Source of the DNA: Henckelia pumila
Lineage: Eukaryota; Streptophyta; Magnoliopsida; Lamiales; Gesneriaceae
Direction: 5' to 3'
NCBI RefSeq assembly: GCF_033568475.1
Contig: NC_133122.1
Location: 152,720,861-152,784,860 of the forward strand
Length of the DNA stretch: 64,000 bases
In this document: piece by piece, positions 25,601-37,785 of the stretch
How positions within the stretch are numbered: the first letter of the stretch is position 1
Layout of the letters: every line of letters begins with the position of its first letter
Made by a program: the position numbers and the translations under genes
Notes under the pieces: model-generated
Told to the model about the DNA's origin: nothing
What the model saw: the letters and a program-made list of their open reading frames with translations, nothing else
Database searches by the model: none

Positions 25601-28600
25601 CAACAAGTTTTTTTTATCAAGTTAAGAGGTTATATATTAGCAAAGCAAATACTAAGATTGATGACCATGATTTGTCTCAGGTTTTTGAAATGCTACTTGT
25701 TGCTCTTACTTCAGATTCAAGCGGCATCTTCTTTGTTTAGACTTATCGGGGTGGTCGGTAGGAACATGATCATCGCGAACACTTATGGGTTTTTCATATT
25801 GCTCCTAATGTTCGCCTTGTGTGGCTTTGTCCTCGAACGTGGTACTAACTGTGTTTCCATGTTGAACAGATTGAATATTCAGCTTGAAAATTCATTTTAT
25901 GTATATAAATTTTATAGGCTATTCTCTAAAAACCGTAAAAATGTGTTTTTTTTCTTATTCTTATATTTTTCTGAAATCCTAATATCCACATTTTCTAACT
26001 TCTTAATTTGGAAAGAAAATACCTTTTGAAACAGCTTCTATAATATTCAAACGAACTCTAAATTCTTTCTTATCCATTGTTTTGAACAACGTTTTCCAGA
26101 AAGTGTCAAGAAATGGTGGATATGGGGTTACTATATCTCGCCAATGATGTATGCTGAAAACGCAATTATGGTTAATGAGTTTAGGGGGCATAGCTGGATA
26201 CAGGTAGTTTTAATATCCAACATGATGATATATATATATGTATGTTCCTTGCACTAAAACATGACAAGATGATATTTGAATTTTTCTCAAATTTGGAAGG
26301 TTCCAGCAAATTCAAATGTATCATTGGGAGTCCAGGTTCTGAATAGTCTTGGTTTTTTCTCCGACTCGTACTGGTATTGGATTGGGGCCGGGGCATTAGC
26401 AGGCTGGATGTTACTGTACAACTTCTGTTCGGTTCTCGCTCTGACTTGGCTTAACCGTTAGTATCTCTCAATTTTTTTGCCATAATGTACCTTATTTTCT
26501 TCTACAATATGTTGTATCATATAACATTGCAGCTCTGGGGAAACCACAAGCTATACCGCTCGAAAATAGCTCCGAAAGTGAGAACCAGAGGGGCATTTCG
26601 ACCGAAACAAATAGTGAGTTATCATATCCAAGAGTTGTCTCATGGCTTGATGTAAGATGTTTATGAAACACTGAATGGCTCTCAGATAGAGAAGATCAGC
26701 AATCAAAAAGGGGCGTCATTCTCCCATTCGAACCACACTCTATCACATTTGATGAGGTCACATACGCGGTCGACATGCCTCAGGTAACATAAAGGTTATT
26801 TAGGATCAAAGCAAAATGTTTGTACATTTTCAGAAAAAAATAGAATACATAGGCACATATGAACTGCAGGAAATGAAAGATCAAGGTGCTAGTGGAGAAA
26901 GATTAGTACTTATCAATGGCGTGAGTGGCGTTTTCCAACCAGGTGTTCTCACAGCTCTAATGGGAGTGAGTGGTGCTGGTAAAACAACACTTATGGACGT
27001 CTTGGCGGGTAGAAAAACTGGTGGATATATTGATGGACGTATCATGATTTCTGGTTATCCTAAGAAGCAAGAAACATTTGCTCGGATTTCTGGTTACTGC
27101 GAACAAAATGACATCCATTCCCCTTGTGTTACAATTTACGAATCACTACTATTCTCAGCCTGCCTTCGTTTGCCCTCGGATGTCGATCCTGAAAGCAGAA
27201 AGGTACATTGTCTCAAAATCTCTTTTGTAGGAGGTTTAAAACGAGTATATATGCGACATTTTTTTGTATTTCAGATGTTCATTGAGAGTGTGATGGAACT
27301 CGTGGAGCTGACACAGTTGAGAGAAGCACTAGTGGGTTTACCTGGTGTCAGTGGTCTTTCGACTGAGCAACGAAAGAGGTTAACGATTGCTGTTGAACTT
27401 GTAGCAAACCCATCTATAATTTTCATGGACGAGCCAACTTCAGGGCTGGATGCAAGAGCTGCGGCAATAGTTATGAGAACGGTCAGGAACACAGTCGACA
27501 CTGGTAGGACAGTCGTGTGCACCATCCATCAGCCTAGCATCGACATATTCGAAGCTTTTGACGAGGCAAGATTCTTTAAATACGAAGATAAATTGATTCC
27601 AAGATTGTATTGCCTTGTTGGTTTTCAAGAGATCACTTGTTTGCTTTGCTTACAGCTATTCTTGATGAAACGAGGGGGACAAGAGATATATGTGGGACCA
27701 CTAGGTCGACATTCTTGCCATTTGATCAAGTACTTTGAGGTAAGTTTTGCAGGATGAACCCCCATTTTTACTGAATAAAATCTGTTTAAAAAAGCAAAAT
27801 ATCGAATCCAGGGAATTCCAGGAGTTAAAAAAATAAGGGATGGTACTAATCCAGCAACCTGGATGCTTGAAGTGACATCTTCATCTCAAGAAATGATCCT
27901 TGGAGTTGATTTCACAGATCCGTACAAAAACTCGGAACGTTACAGGTAAGATAATTCACGAATCACCAAAGAATTTAACCTTGTTAACCACAGGCAAATT
28001 CAAGAGACTCAACTGAACTTTGAATGGAATTTCAGGATGAATAAAGCTTTGATTAATGAGTTAAGCACCCCTCCTCCTGGGTCTAAAGAGCTATATTTTC
28101 CTACTCAATATTCTCAACCATTTTTCACACAATGCATAGCTTGCCTATGGAAACAACACTTGTCGTACTGGCGCAATCCTCTTTATTCGGCAGTGAGGAT
28201 CGTGTACTCAACATTTTTAGCACTCGTCTTCGGCTCAATGTTCTGGGATCTTGGTAGCAAAAGGTAATCATGAAGTAAACTATTTCAGATAACATTTTAT
28301 TTTCCAAATCTAGATACTTGTTTTCATTTTCAATGCTACGCATCACAGGGGAACAAAGCAAGATATTTTCAATGCTATGGGATCTATGTATGCTTCGGTT
28401 TTCTTTCTAGGGGTGCAAATCGCCTCGTCTGTACAACCTGTTGTGTCTATTGAACGCACAGTTTTTTACAGAGAGAAGGCTGCTGGATTGTATTCTGCTT
28501 TGCCATATGCATTCGGCCAGGTAACTAGACAACTCAATAATCAAGGAAATTGAAGTAGAAACGTATGGAAAAAAAATGACATTTTATTTCTTCTGATTTT

Positions 28601-29211
28601 GTGTTCAACAGGCTGTAATTGAAGTCCCATATGGTTTAGCTCAAGCTACTATTTATGGAACCATAGTTTATGCAATGATCGGATTCGAATGGACAGTGAC
28701 CAAATTCTTTTGGTATATATTTTTCATGTCCTTCACTATACTATACTTTACATTTTACGGCATGATGGCTGTGGCACTTACTCCAAATCTGAATATTGCC
28801 AATATTACATCGTATGCGTTTTACGCGATATGGAATCTCTTCTCCGGGTTTATAATCCCAAGACCGGTATGTTTTAACTAACGTTATACATAATATAACA
28901 TGCGCATGAACCCTGGATTCGAGTGAAATTGCTAAAATTTTGTTTTGGTGCAGAGGACACCCGTGTGGTGGAGATGGTACCATTGGGCGAATCCAGTAGC
29001 GTGGAGTTTGTACGGTTTGGTTGCATCTCAATTTGGGGATTTGGAGGAGCAGCTTAACACAAAACAATCGGTCGCAGAATTCGTGGAAGATTACTTTGGG
29101 TTTAGGCATGATTTTCTTGGCTTGACTGCTGGTGTTATGGTTGGATTTGTTGTCCTGTTTGCTTTTGTTTTTGCATATTGTGTCAAGACTTTGAATTTCC
29201 AAAGGCGTTAG
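19689..29211 (+). CDS. PDR-type (full-size ABCG) ABC transporter, 24 exons
   Basis: A plasma-membrane exporter of the pleiotropic drug resistance family, whose members move terpenoids, hormones such as ABA, or phenolics using ATP. Exons read: 19689-19981, 20216-20336, 22637-22725, 22810-22894, 22995-23154, 23244-23320, 23440-23493, 23577-23667, 24149-24450, 24529-24810, 25273-25589, 25681-25841, 26100-26203, 26300-26456, 26533-26613, 26686-26783, 26870-27202, 27275-27565, 27656-27739, 27812-27945, 28036-28263, 28349-28520, 28612-28866, 28954-29211. They join in frame to 1408 codons; the family has about 1400-1450. NBD1: Walker A GPPSSGKT (174-181), signature SGGQ (314-317), Walker B LFMDE (Asp337, Glu338). 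NBD2: Walker A GVSGAGKT (856-863), LSTEQ (963-967), FMDE (Asp987, Glu988). Membrane blocks follow each NBD, in reverse (NBD-TMD) order. The acidic [20 protein letters not shown] start and FNFQRR end suggest the ABCG40/NtPDR1 cluster. The substrate is unknown. Intron 18 uses a GC donor. Confidence 0.95.
20003..20105. repeat. Snap-back inverted repeat in PDR intron 1
   Basis: The arms at about 20008-20043 and 20066-20101 are near-perfect reverse complements (gtttgcaacct ... aggttgcaaac), with a loop of about 22 nt. It lies about 25 bp after the intron 1 donor. This looks like a very short foldback MITE. Flanking 'ctttag' at 19997-20002 and 20106-20111 may be a target duplication, but that is uncertain. 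Confidence 0.65.
20337..22636 (+). other. Long intron 2 of the PDR gene
   Basis: At 2.3 kb this is the largest intron, AT-rich and without coding sequence. It holds the hAT-like MITE at 22108-22403. Sequences such as 'gttataaaacgttttt' and 'tttttataaaatgtt' recur around 21780-22050, suggesting another old repeat. Confidence 0.7.
22108..22403. mobile_element. hAT-like MITE in PDR intron 2
   Basis: This is 296 bp, with short terminal inverted repeats TAGGGTGG at the left and CCAACCCTA at the right. It is flanked by a perfect 8 bp target duplication, GTTCTATT (22100-22107 and 22404-22411). The interior is dense in ggtat/ataccg units in both orientations, so it can fold on itself. The 8 bp duplication and the TAGGG tips fit the hAT superfamily. 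There is no transposase. Confidence 0.85.
27566..27655 (+). other. GC-AG intron (intron 18) of the PDR gene
   Basis: The exon ends in the Asp-Glu codons gac gag, and the intron starts gcaagatt and ends ttgcttacag. Only this junction restores the [15 protein letters not shown] motif conserved in PDR proteins. AG|GCAAG is the standard context of the rare GC donor class. Confidence 0.85.
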
Positions 29212-29550
29212 GTTCTTTGGTCTTCGATTGCATGAGCCGGTGGTCTGGTCTGTCTTGACAAGAAAAATAGGTTTTTGTGGCACTACATCAACAGTGTAAA
29301 TTAAAAGCACACTACCAATGTTATTATTTATAGGACACCCATTAACGTGCGCTATTAATATTATTATAGCTTATACAAACAACAGCTTGATAAAAATGCA
29401 CGCTGTAAATAGTTATTTCAATGACGAACAATCAATCTTCTCGTTTTGTTTCTTTTTTTTTTTTAAAATTTCTTCTAACTACAATATGAAAACTACTCGC
29501 ACAACCGACGAGACTTGAGCATGAACTCGAGATTTGCTTATTTTGAACAA
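29212..29550 (+). other. 3' flank of the PDR gene
   Basis: Presumed 3' untranslated region and flank. It is AT-rich, with no clear polyadenylation signal that I would single out and no further gene. Confidence 0.4.
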
Positions 29551-29559
29551 AGAAATTAC

Positions 29560-29700
29560 AAATAAACTACTAAATTTATCTAAATAATAAATAAATTAAA
29601 AAATCTATCCGCAAACCGCGAGAATCGAACCTGAGATCATATGGCTCAAGGCCTCAACCTTAACAGGCGAAGGCCTCATCGGCACATCATTATTAATTAT
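29560..29700 (-). repeat. Possible tRNA-derived SINE fragment
   Basis: On the minus strand, AGGTTCGATTCTC (about 29620-29632) matches a pol III B box. It is preceded by sequence that could hold a weak A box about 35-40 bp upstream (ttaaggttgaggcc), then AT-rich sequence follows. There is no tRNA fold that I can close and no clear target duplication, so this is only a SINE-like remnant. Confidence 0.4.
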
Positions 29701-29934
29701 TGTTACTTCAAAAACATCTGTATATGAGTAGATGCACGACAACTAAGTTTTGAAATTTATTTTTATTTTGCACTATTTCAACTGTTGAACGACAAGTATG
29801 AGCATTTGAGAAGGTAGATAATTAATGGGCTTCTTTGGCTGATTCTATGATCTATGCTATATCACAATAAATACTCACTTCCGATGTGTTTGTACGATAT
29901 GTTCGGCGAACTTATCATTTCACTGCAAAATAAC

Positions 29935-30160
29935 CTAGAATTTTGCAAAACCGTTGCAAATTTTGCAACAGTTTATTTTAAACCATCGCATTCGCGACGG
30001 TTTTTACTAATCGTCGAAATTTGCAACGGTTATTTAAAACCGTCGAAAATAATTTGCAACGGTATGTAAAGCCGTCGCAATTGGTGACGGTTGTACAATA
30101 AACCATTGCAAAAGTGTGCGACGATTATCATACAACCGTCGCAATTTTCGGGTTTACGGA
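29935..30160. repeat. Cluster of short inverted repeats (aaccgtcgc/gcgacggtt)
   Basis: At least eight copies of a unit near 'gcgacggttttt' or its complement alternate in both orientations. This is the pattern of CACTA subterminal regions, as at 18050-18377 but with a different unit. No CACTA tip is seen, so it is an internal fragment. Confidence 0.5.
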
Positions 30161-30908
30161 CCTTTATTGCTTGAAGTTGTGACCTAGGATTTAAAATTAT
30201 CGAACTAAAAAAGTATAAAATATTTTAGGACTTTAGGTGGCGAATTAAAAACTCTTAAAGTTACATTGGAACAATGATTTGAAATTTCTTTTAGGACATC
30301 ATCACTTGGGAACAAATAAGAATTGTTAATTTATATTGCAGTAGGAGTTAGTCATATCCTTGATGATATAGATATCACTTAAGTATCAGAGTGAGCAGCG
30401 AAAGCTGATTTGGGCCAACTCATGTGGATGCAAGGATTGAAAAATTTAATGTTGATCTGGCATAATGTATCCGAACCTAGTTAGTAAGTCTTGAATTTCG
30501 AGGACGAAATTCCATTTAAGGGAGAAAGGAATTGTAGTGCCTAAAATCAAATCTACTAATTCGCATGCATTAAATTAAAATAAATATTATGATTATTATT
30601 TTTAAGTTTAATTGATTTAAATTCTTTATTTGATTTATGTGTTATTAAAATGTTTAATTATTTATTTAAATTATTTTATTGTACTAACTATTTAATTAAT
30701 GCTTTTTTTTTACAGGATTTAATTAATGCTTTTAATTGTATAAGTTTACTTATGTAAATTATTTTATTATACAACTTATTTGTTTTAATGATTTTAAAGA
30801 TTTAAGCTTTGCTTATTTAAATTATTTTAAATATCTAGCTTATTTATTTAAATGCTTTTGATTGTCCAATTTGTTTTAAAAAAATTTAATCCGCTTATGC
30901 ATTTATTT
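30161..30908 (+). mobile_element. Tail of a plus-strand gypsy element and start of its 3' LTR
   Basis: 'ttgaatttcgaggacgaaat' (about 30490-30510) is the typical end of a gypsy internal region. A purine tract 'aagggagaaagga' then ends just before TGTAGTGCCT at 30533, a likely LTR start. This LTR is cut at about 30908 by the neighbouring element. No coding remains are identifiable upstream, and the left limit is approximate. Confidence 0.5.
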
Positions 30909-32151
30909 ACAACCGATTAAATAACCCAATATACAACCCAATAGAATGGAATAATTTCTACGGGCAAAAACCTACAGCTAATATTGCTGTCTCCAAGGTC
31001 AATGGCCACTCCAAGCTCCTGGTGCTCAATCATGCACCTACACCTGCCCCGTCAAATGGGGTGTCCAAACATACAGAAAACACTAGACGTGAGCTCTAAG
31101 CTCAATACATAAGCAATGATATATATATAATACATGCAACACATAAGTGTATTTAAAACCAAGGTAAAACGGTATACTCAGGGCGCCAAGAATATGCAGG
31201 GCTGTGCCGGATAGCTAATCCGCAGTGCCGCTCCCATATTCTCCTACCGACTATAGCTTCAAAACCCACCGTCATTGCCGCTCTTAGTGATAGCAAAACC
31301 AGGGGCTGAGTTTCCCCTCCCTGACACGAATCCATAAGGAGTAATCCCTCACTGATGAAAACTGTCAATGACTCACATCATACCAGATGCAGTCTACCGT
31401 AAAAACATGCAGGAGCTGTAAACCATATAAAACAAGTAGCACATACTCATGCAACACATATAATATATATCATGCTGGCCATCTCAGTCAGTACTCACGT
31501 ACCTTTTTAAGGCAGTCCCTAGCAGTCCCACTCTAGGTTCCAAGCCTATCATCAACTCTACAATACAAATACACATGCATCATCTAATAAGCTTTAAAAG
31601 CCTTAACTAAGTCATTGCATACTCCTAAATAATTTAAAGAGACCATAGCTATACCTGCATTCGTCGTCAGCCCATTGATGGCGACTGCCTCAAAACTTAG
31701 ACACAGCTCCGCTACGACGTTAGGATCGCTATGCCACTTCTGAATTCCCAATAGGACGCCAAGAAATCCCTAGATCTGAGTTAGAAGGCTAAGAAACGAG
31801 AGAGAAGAAAGGAGAGAGGCGAGTTGCAAATGAGTCTCGGCACCTCTATTTATAGACAGAGAATGAAACGTCCGTTCCTCCATCGTTGTGTTCGATTGTC
31901 ACATCACGGTCATAAGAAATGACGTCATCTTGCTGACGTCACGGATGACAACAGATGACCAGAACGTTGCATCCATTCCACGAACGTTGCTTTCGTTCTA
32001 AGTCACCCTTCGGGCATTTATGATCATTCTGAATCCATTTCTAAAGTTCGTTAATCCAACAAAAATCCATTAATCACGTTTTACTTAATATAAACATGAT
32101 CACACGATTAATATACTCATTAATCGCTAATTACGGATACGGGTCACTACA
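30909..32151 (-). repeat. Truncated 3' LTR of the non-coding element
   Basis: Homology to the right LTR begins at 'acaaccgattaaataaccc' (equivalent to 36498) and runs to GGGTCACTACA. The outermost roughly 108 bp are replaced by another gypsy LTR. The adjacent internal sequence is 'ttctcccccccccc', the polypurine tract complement. Confidence 0.85.
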
Positions 32152-35100
32152 TTCTCCCCCCCCCCCCCCTCTCTAAAAGATTTCATCCTCGAAATCTAGG
32201 GTAAAACCTCGAGAACGTACTAGAGACCCTTGCTCGAGTGTCTGGTCGAAATAGCTTCCGACACCCTCAGACTCTTGTCAAATTCATGAAAGCTCCATTA
32301 ATGCAGAACCGCATTAGCATTCTCCCACTTGCAGATTACTGCGCTACTTGCCAACAGTCGAACTTTCCTGGCACTAATGTATCAAATCACTGATACATCT
32401 TCCATTATGACCACGATCTCCCTGATCACTGAGGATACAAACACCCACTTGATCGAGATCATCATCACAAGGAAAAATCTTAGACCGAAAAGGTCCAAGT
32501 CATAACCTGACTGTCTTACGAAATTCGTCGAGTCACCGAACAAAATCTAACCATTTGATGGTTCCAAAAGCTCTCGGTGCATAACACCTCTAGTCAGGAA
32601 ACACCGATCCCAACACTGAGCTGACACATCCTATCATGAATCTCTTGTCAAGAGAATTCAGTTGACACAAAACTATACTACAACGTAACTGTTTTATCAC
32701 AATTTCCAGACTGGTTATCATTCCCATGCTCCCCTGAAGCAACAAGCTTTCCAAGAAATTTACTGGGAATTTAGCCCACCATGTCTAGTGTGAATCACAG
32801 TCCATGTTTCTTAGTATAACTGAACACTGTGTCCTAAAGAAACTCTCCTCATGAGACAGTCATGACACAAATCCTTTCCTAACCACTAGCCTGCGAAGCC
32901 ATACGCATATGCCGCAGTGACAATCATCGCATATATGATGATCTACATCATCTAGAACATAGGTTATTCACCCATGAATTCTAATCTATGGACATCCCCC
33001 TGATAGTTATACATACTCGCAATCACTGTACACACATCAAGACTAAGGCAAGCTCCCACCAATATGCTCGACTGGGACATTCCACAGTGCACTGGCATAT
33101 GGAAACGCTTTCTATTCTATCTCGAAACTCTATAGTCATTGCACCTGGTATAACTCACCTCGGAGTCTCTGATAACACCATCATCATTAGCTACCTATCA
33201 CGCATCCGACCATTGTCCATTTCTAAAGCGCAATATCCTTGACAAACAGTCTGCACAGATGTGACTCACTGACTGGAAAGAACGAATTCAATCCGCCCCG
33301 ATCTTGCAAAGTCTTCAATCCAAAAGGCAATCCTCGTTGGCTATTAAGATGATCATCGACTATCTCGATCATCTTAACTGTATCACACATTTTATGTTGG
33401 AAACTAGTGACACATCCTGCTAGATCTGGAGAACTAGATCCTAGCTAATTTCATATATCCCAGCCAGACAATTGATGTTCTCTTACTAATGTCCATTAGC
33501 TTTTCCAACACTCGTCGGATTCAACATACGGTTGAACACAAGAACACTCCGTCGAAATGTTTTGTTGACACCCTTAATGTTGTTGTTAGTGGACAATTCT
33601 CACACGAAGCAGAAATCTTGATCCCTTCCGATAATCAATCCCGAGTATGCGATTACTATTACTAAGCAATTGTTGGAATCAATATTAGTTTCTTCTTAGA
33701 AAAAGACACTATCCTGAGTAACTATCGACTCCCTTGCTTGTCTCTATTGTCAAGTTATCGTCTAACTTGACCATACAAGTCCAATTGCAATTGTCCCCGA
33801 TTACAGTAATCCCAAAAGAAAATCCATCCCTGGAAACCCTAGAGACTTCTAAATATCCCAAATCGTCGACTGCTCTGAGATTGTACCAAGTACAAATCCC
33901 CTTAAGCACTACGCGACGAAATACTATCCCAAGCACTTCTCGATTCGCTATGTCCTAGTCAACACTGATAGTATTAACCTAGCGAATTCGTCGATCTACT
34001 ACGGCTCACACTTAGCTCAACAGTGAAACTCAAATCAGATTAGCTGGATGGCTCGATCAATAATCTTGACTCAGCTGCCACAAGTCTACTATTCCAAAAC
34101 ACTTGGAATACCCAAATCACTTTGGTTCCAACAAACCTATACTCGATAGCCAGACAATAGCTATTAGTAGTCTACTAACAACATCTCGCGCCTTACTACT
34201 GACAGCTACCTCGTACACTAGAATCGGAATATTAAGGCGAACTAAACCCAAGAAATGTTCGTGATCCATCAACCTAGACCATTTCCATTCCATGGAAAAT
34301 CCTACGCTCAACTTCTGAAAACGTCAGACAGTACTTAGCGCAAACATTGGACTCAATATCCCTTGTCTCATTTGTTCGGAAAGAACGTCACGATTCGTCG
34401 AGTCCAAGAATTATAATTAATGAATTTCCAAAGATTTCCAAAATCTCTAGACACGCTCCTGATTATATCTCTCGTTAAGATTGTGCAATAATTCAAGAAT
34501 GAGGTAGCTTACCACGATAACCCACCTGAACAACCACCAATGCTCCACGGTTATAGACCACGGTTTTCTCACGCCTCAAATAGTTCTATACAATCCCTAG
34601 TATTTGATATAATCCATTACTGACGAAGTCAATCATCATGAAGCAATTCTCCTATTTGGGTCGAAGTCTCGAAACAACATTCCATCCAGTATCATGGATA
34701 ACTCCTATTACAAGGAAACTCTTAATCATGATTCTGATGACAACCCCTAGTCATCACTGGAAGACATCCGTCTATCTACTAGATCTACTCATCTAGTAAT
34801 ATCCCATAGGTCAAAACCCATCTGCTCAGAGTATACACTTGTCAAAGGAACCCCTCCAAGACTGGTCCTCATAGCAGAACACTCCCACTGATATCTTTGA
34901 CACACCAGACGATATCTACCCAATGATATCAAACCTGATATCCAATCTAAGGTCATACCCCATCGCGACTGTCGCCAAATCCCTAGACTGAGTAGCCTTC
35001 CCACCGCCATCTCCTGAAGCACAAAGGCTCCTAGGTAATCCTATGAAGTACAAAGACTCCCAGAGTAACACTGGCATAGGGTCGCGCCCCATCACGTCTA

Positions 35101-36389
35101 CTCATGGTCATAGTCCACAACTCTCGACATATACTCGATCTGGAATCCTGATGAAATCCCATCATCATAGTTTCGACCTTACGAAGGTCAAACATACTAC
35201 TGTTATAAGAAAACAACCTAGAACAAGCCCAAAGTTCCAAACCGAACCATTTTCCCATGCCTCAAGATGAATCACTTCATCACTGGCACTAGCTTAGTCC
35301 ACTGATTAACTACGTCAATCCTAGGAAAAACACCTAGACTAACCACATACAGGTAGTTACAATCGGCTTGCTCAAAACCTATGAATAACACAGTTGAACA
35401 CTAATAAACTAGAACCAAACCAAACTTAGCAAAATCATGCAATAATTCACGAATTTCTAAATAAATAATACACGTATAAATTATTTCAAGTTATGTATAA
35501 TTTCTTTATTACAATCCCATGTAATACAATTACAGTATTCCGAAAACACAACAAAATGTACATCCAATAACTTGAAATGATGTAATCAAAGTATGATGAT
35601 TCATTACAACTGAAATAATGTTTACAATTACAACAATACAGTATTAAAATCATCGTACTCGTCTTCGTTTTTTGAGCATGAAGCTTCTAATAGACACACG
35701 CATCCATACAAGCATCCTCCTGTCCAAATCTCTCTACCCGTACTCCTTCAAAGACATCCACAGAAATGGTACGTGCTGGCTAACCAGCTATGCTATGCAT
35801 CAGTGCATGTCAGCCGACCTCTTCTGCTCACGATCTACCGTCAGCGTTCATCTTGTAACTAATTCATGATTTTGAACATGAAGTTTTCCGTGTGCTTACC
35901 GAACGCATCGATACAAACATACATATAAAATCATATACTACATGAATTTAATGACCTTACGTTCACAATCAGTCATGCCTTAGCCACTTGAGGCATTTCC
36001 CGGTGAAGGTCTATTTGACAATCTCTTCAACTACGATTGGATAATCTTCAGAGTAGTGTCATCATGGTATGGACTGTACAGATGCAAACATCAAGTGCGT
36101 CCCAACCAATCCTCTGCCACTGCCTCTGGCATCCGGTACTCGATCCAAAGCTAGGATCCATATGAGTAGAAGTCTCAAAGACTCGGACACGATCCATCGC
36201 TCCTGCCCGTACTTGCTGGAATCTCATAAGCCAAATCTTAAAAAATTCCTGCCGATGATGATAGTCTTCGGACAACCTAATCGCCTCATCATCGTTTCTC
36301 TTTAAAGGTCTCATCAATCCTACAAGGATAACCCAAAAGTTTCATTACTATCTCCCAAGTCTCTTGCATGCTGCTCTGATACCAATAAA
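32152..36389 (-). other. Non-coding interior of the LARD-like element
   Basis: Only short open frames are found (all under about 90 codons) and none matches a retrotransposon domain. 'atttcatcctcgaaatc' at about 32180 is the usual gypsy 3' internal end, suggesting descent from a Ty3/gypsy element. Confidence 0.6.
36373..36384 (-). other. Primer-binding site (tRNA-Met type)
   Basis: The + strand reads gctctgatacca, 5 bp before the right LTR, identical to the site of the sister copy at 11876-11887. Confidence 0.85.
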
Positions 36390-37785
36390 TGTAGCGACCC
36401 AACCCGGATCCACTACCTAATCAGAGTTAGAGCATAATTAAGCATGCATTTAAAATAAACCGCTGCGGAAGACTTAAATAAAACTGATCGGCAGAATACA
36501 ATCGGTTAAATAACCCAATATACAACCCAATCGAATGGAATAATTTCTATGGGCAAAAACCTACAGCTAATCTTGCTGTTTCCAAGGTCACTGGCCACTC
36601 GAAGCTCCTGGTGCTCAATCCTGCACCTACACCTGCCCCGTCGAATGGGGTGTCTAAATATACAGAAAACACTGGACGTGATCTCTAAGCTTAATACATT
36701 AGCAATGATATATATAATACATGCAGCACATAAGTGTATTTAAAACCAAGGTAAAACAGTATACTCAGGGTGCCAAGAATATGCAGGGCTGTGCCGGATA
36801 ACTAATCCGCGGTGCCGCTCCCATATTCTCCTACCGACTATAGTGTCAAAACCCACCGTCGTGGCCGCTCTTAGTGATAGCAAAACCAGAGGCTGAGTCT
36901 TCCCTCCCTGACACGAATCCATAAGGAGTAATCCCTCACTGATGAAAACTGTCAAAGACTCACATCATACTAGATGCAGTCTATCGTAAAAACATGCATG
37001 TGCTAAAGCTGTAAAACATATAAAACAAGTAGTACATACTCATGCAACACATATAATATATATCATGCAAGCTATCTCAGTCAGTACTCACGTACCTTTC
37101 TAAGGCAGTCCCTAGCAGTCCCACTCTAGGTTCCAAGCCTATCATCAACTCTACAATGCAAATATACATGCATCATCTAATAAGCTTTAAAAGTCTTAAC
37201 TAATCCATTGCATACTTCTAAATAATTTAAGGAGAACATAGCTATACCTGCGTCCGTCGTCAGCCCACTGATGGCGACTGCCTCAAAACATAGACACAGC
37301 TCCGCTACGACGCCAGGATCGCTATGCCACTTCCGGATTCCCAATAGGACGCCTAGAAATCCCTAGATCTGAGTTAGAAGGCAAAGAAACGAGAGAGAAG
37401 AAAGGAGAGGGGCGAGTTGCAAATGAGTCTCGGCACCTTTATTTATAAAAAGAGAACGGAACGTCCGTTCCTTCATCGTTGCGTCCGTTCTCGAACGTTG
37501 CGTCCAATCCACCATCATTGCGTCCGATTGTCACATCATGGTCATAAGCAATGATGTCATCTTTCTAACATCATGGATGACATCAGATGACCAGAACGTT
37601 GCATCCGTTCCACGAACGTTGCTTCCGTTCTAAGTCGCCCTTCGGGTCATTTCTGATCATTCTATATCCATTTCTGAAGTCTGTTAATCCAAAAAAAATC
37701 TCATTAATCACGTTTTACTTAATCTAAACATGATCACATGATTAATATACTCATTAATTGCTAATTACGGATACGGGTCACTGCA
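36390..37785 (-). repeat. 5' LTR of the non-coding element
   Basis: This 1396 bp LTR starts TGTAGCGACCCAACCC and ends GGGTCACTGCA (one change in the usual CACTACA end). LINE coding sequence begins within a few bases after it, so the element appears to have inserted in or beside a LINE. Confidence 0.85.

Larger units (their letters stand above)
30909..37785 (-). mobile_element. Non-coding (LARD-like) LTR element, second copy
   Basis: Two LTRs (30909-32151 and 36390-37785) enclose about 4.2 kb. The right side has an exact tRNA-Met primer site and the left side a long C run (minus-strand polypurine tract), so the orientation is minus. The interior is collinear with 1590-3164 plus 10300-11892, yet neither copy shows gag or pol frames. 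That fits a large retrotransposon derivative moved by another element. The left LTR lacks about its first 108 bp, so the outer target duplication is lost. Confidence 0.8.

Noticed and set aside
28741..29310. 189-codon minus-strand open frame over the 3' end of the PDR gene
   Set aside because: Antisense to well-supported coding exons 23 and 24; no independent motif.
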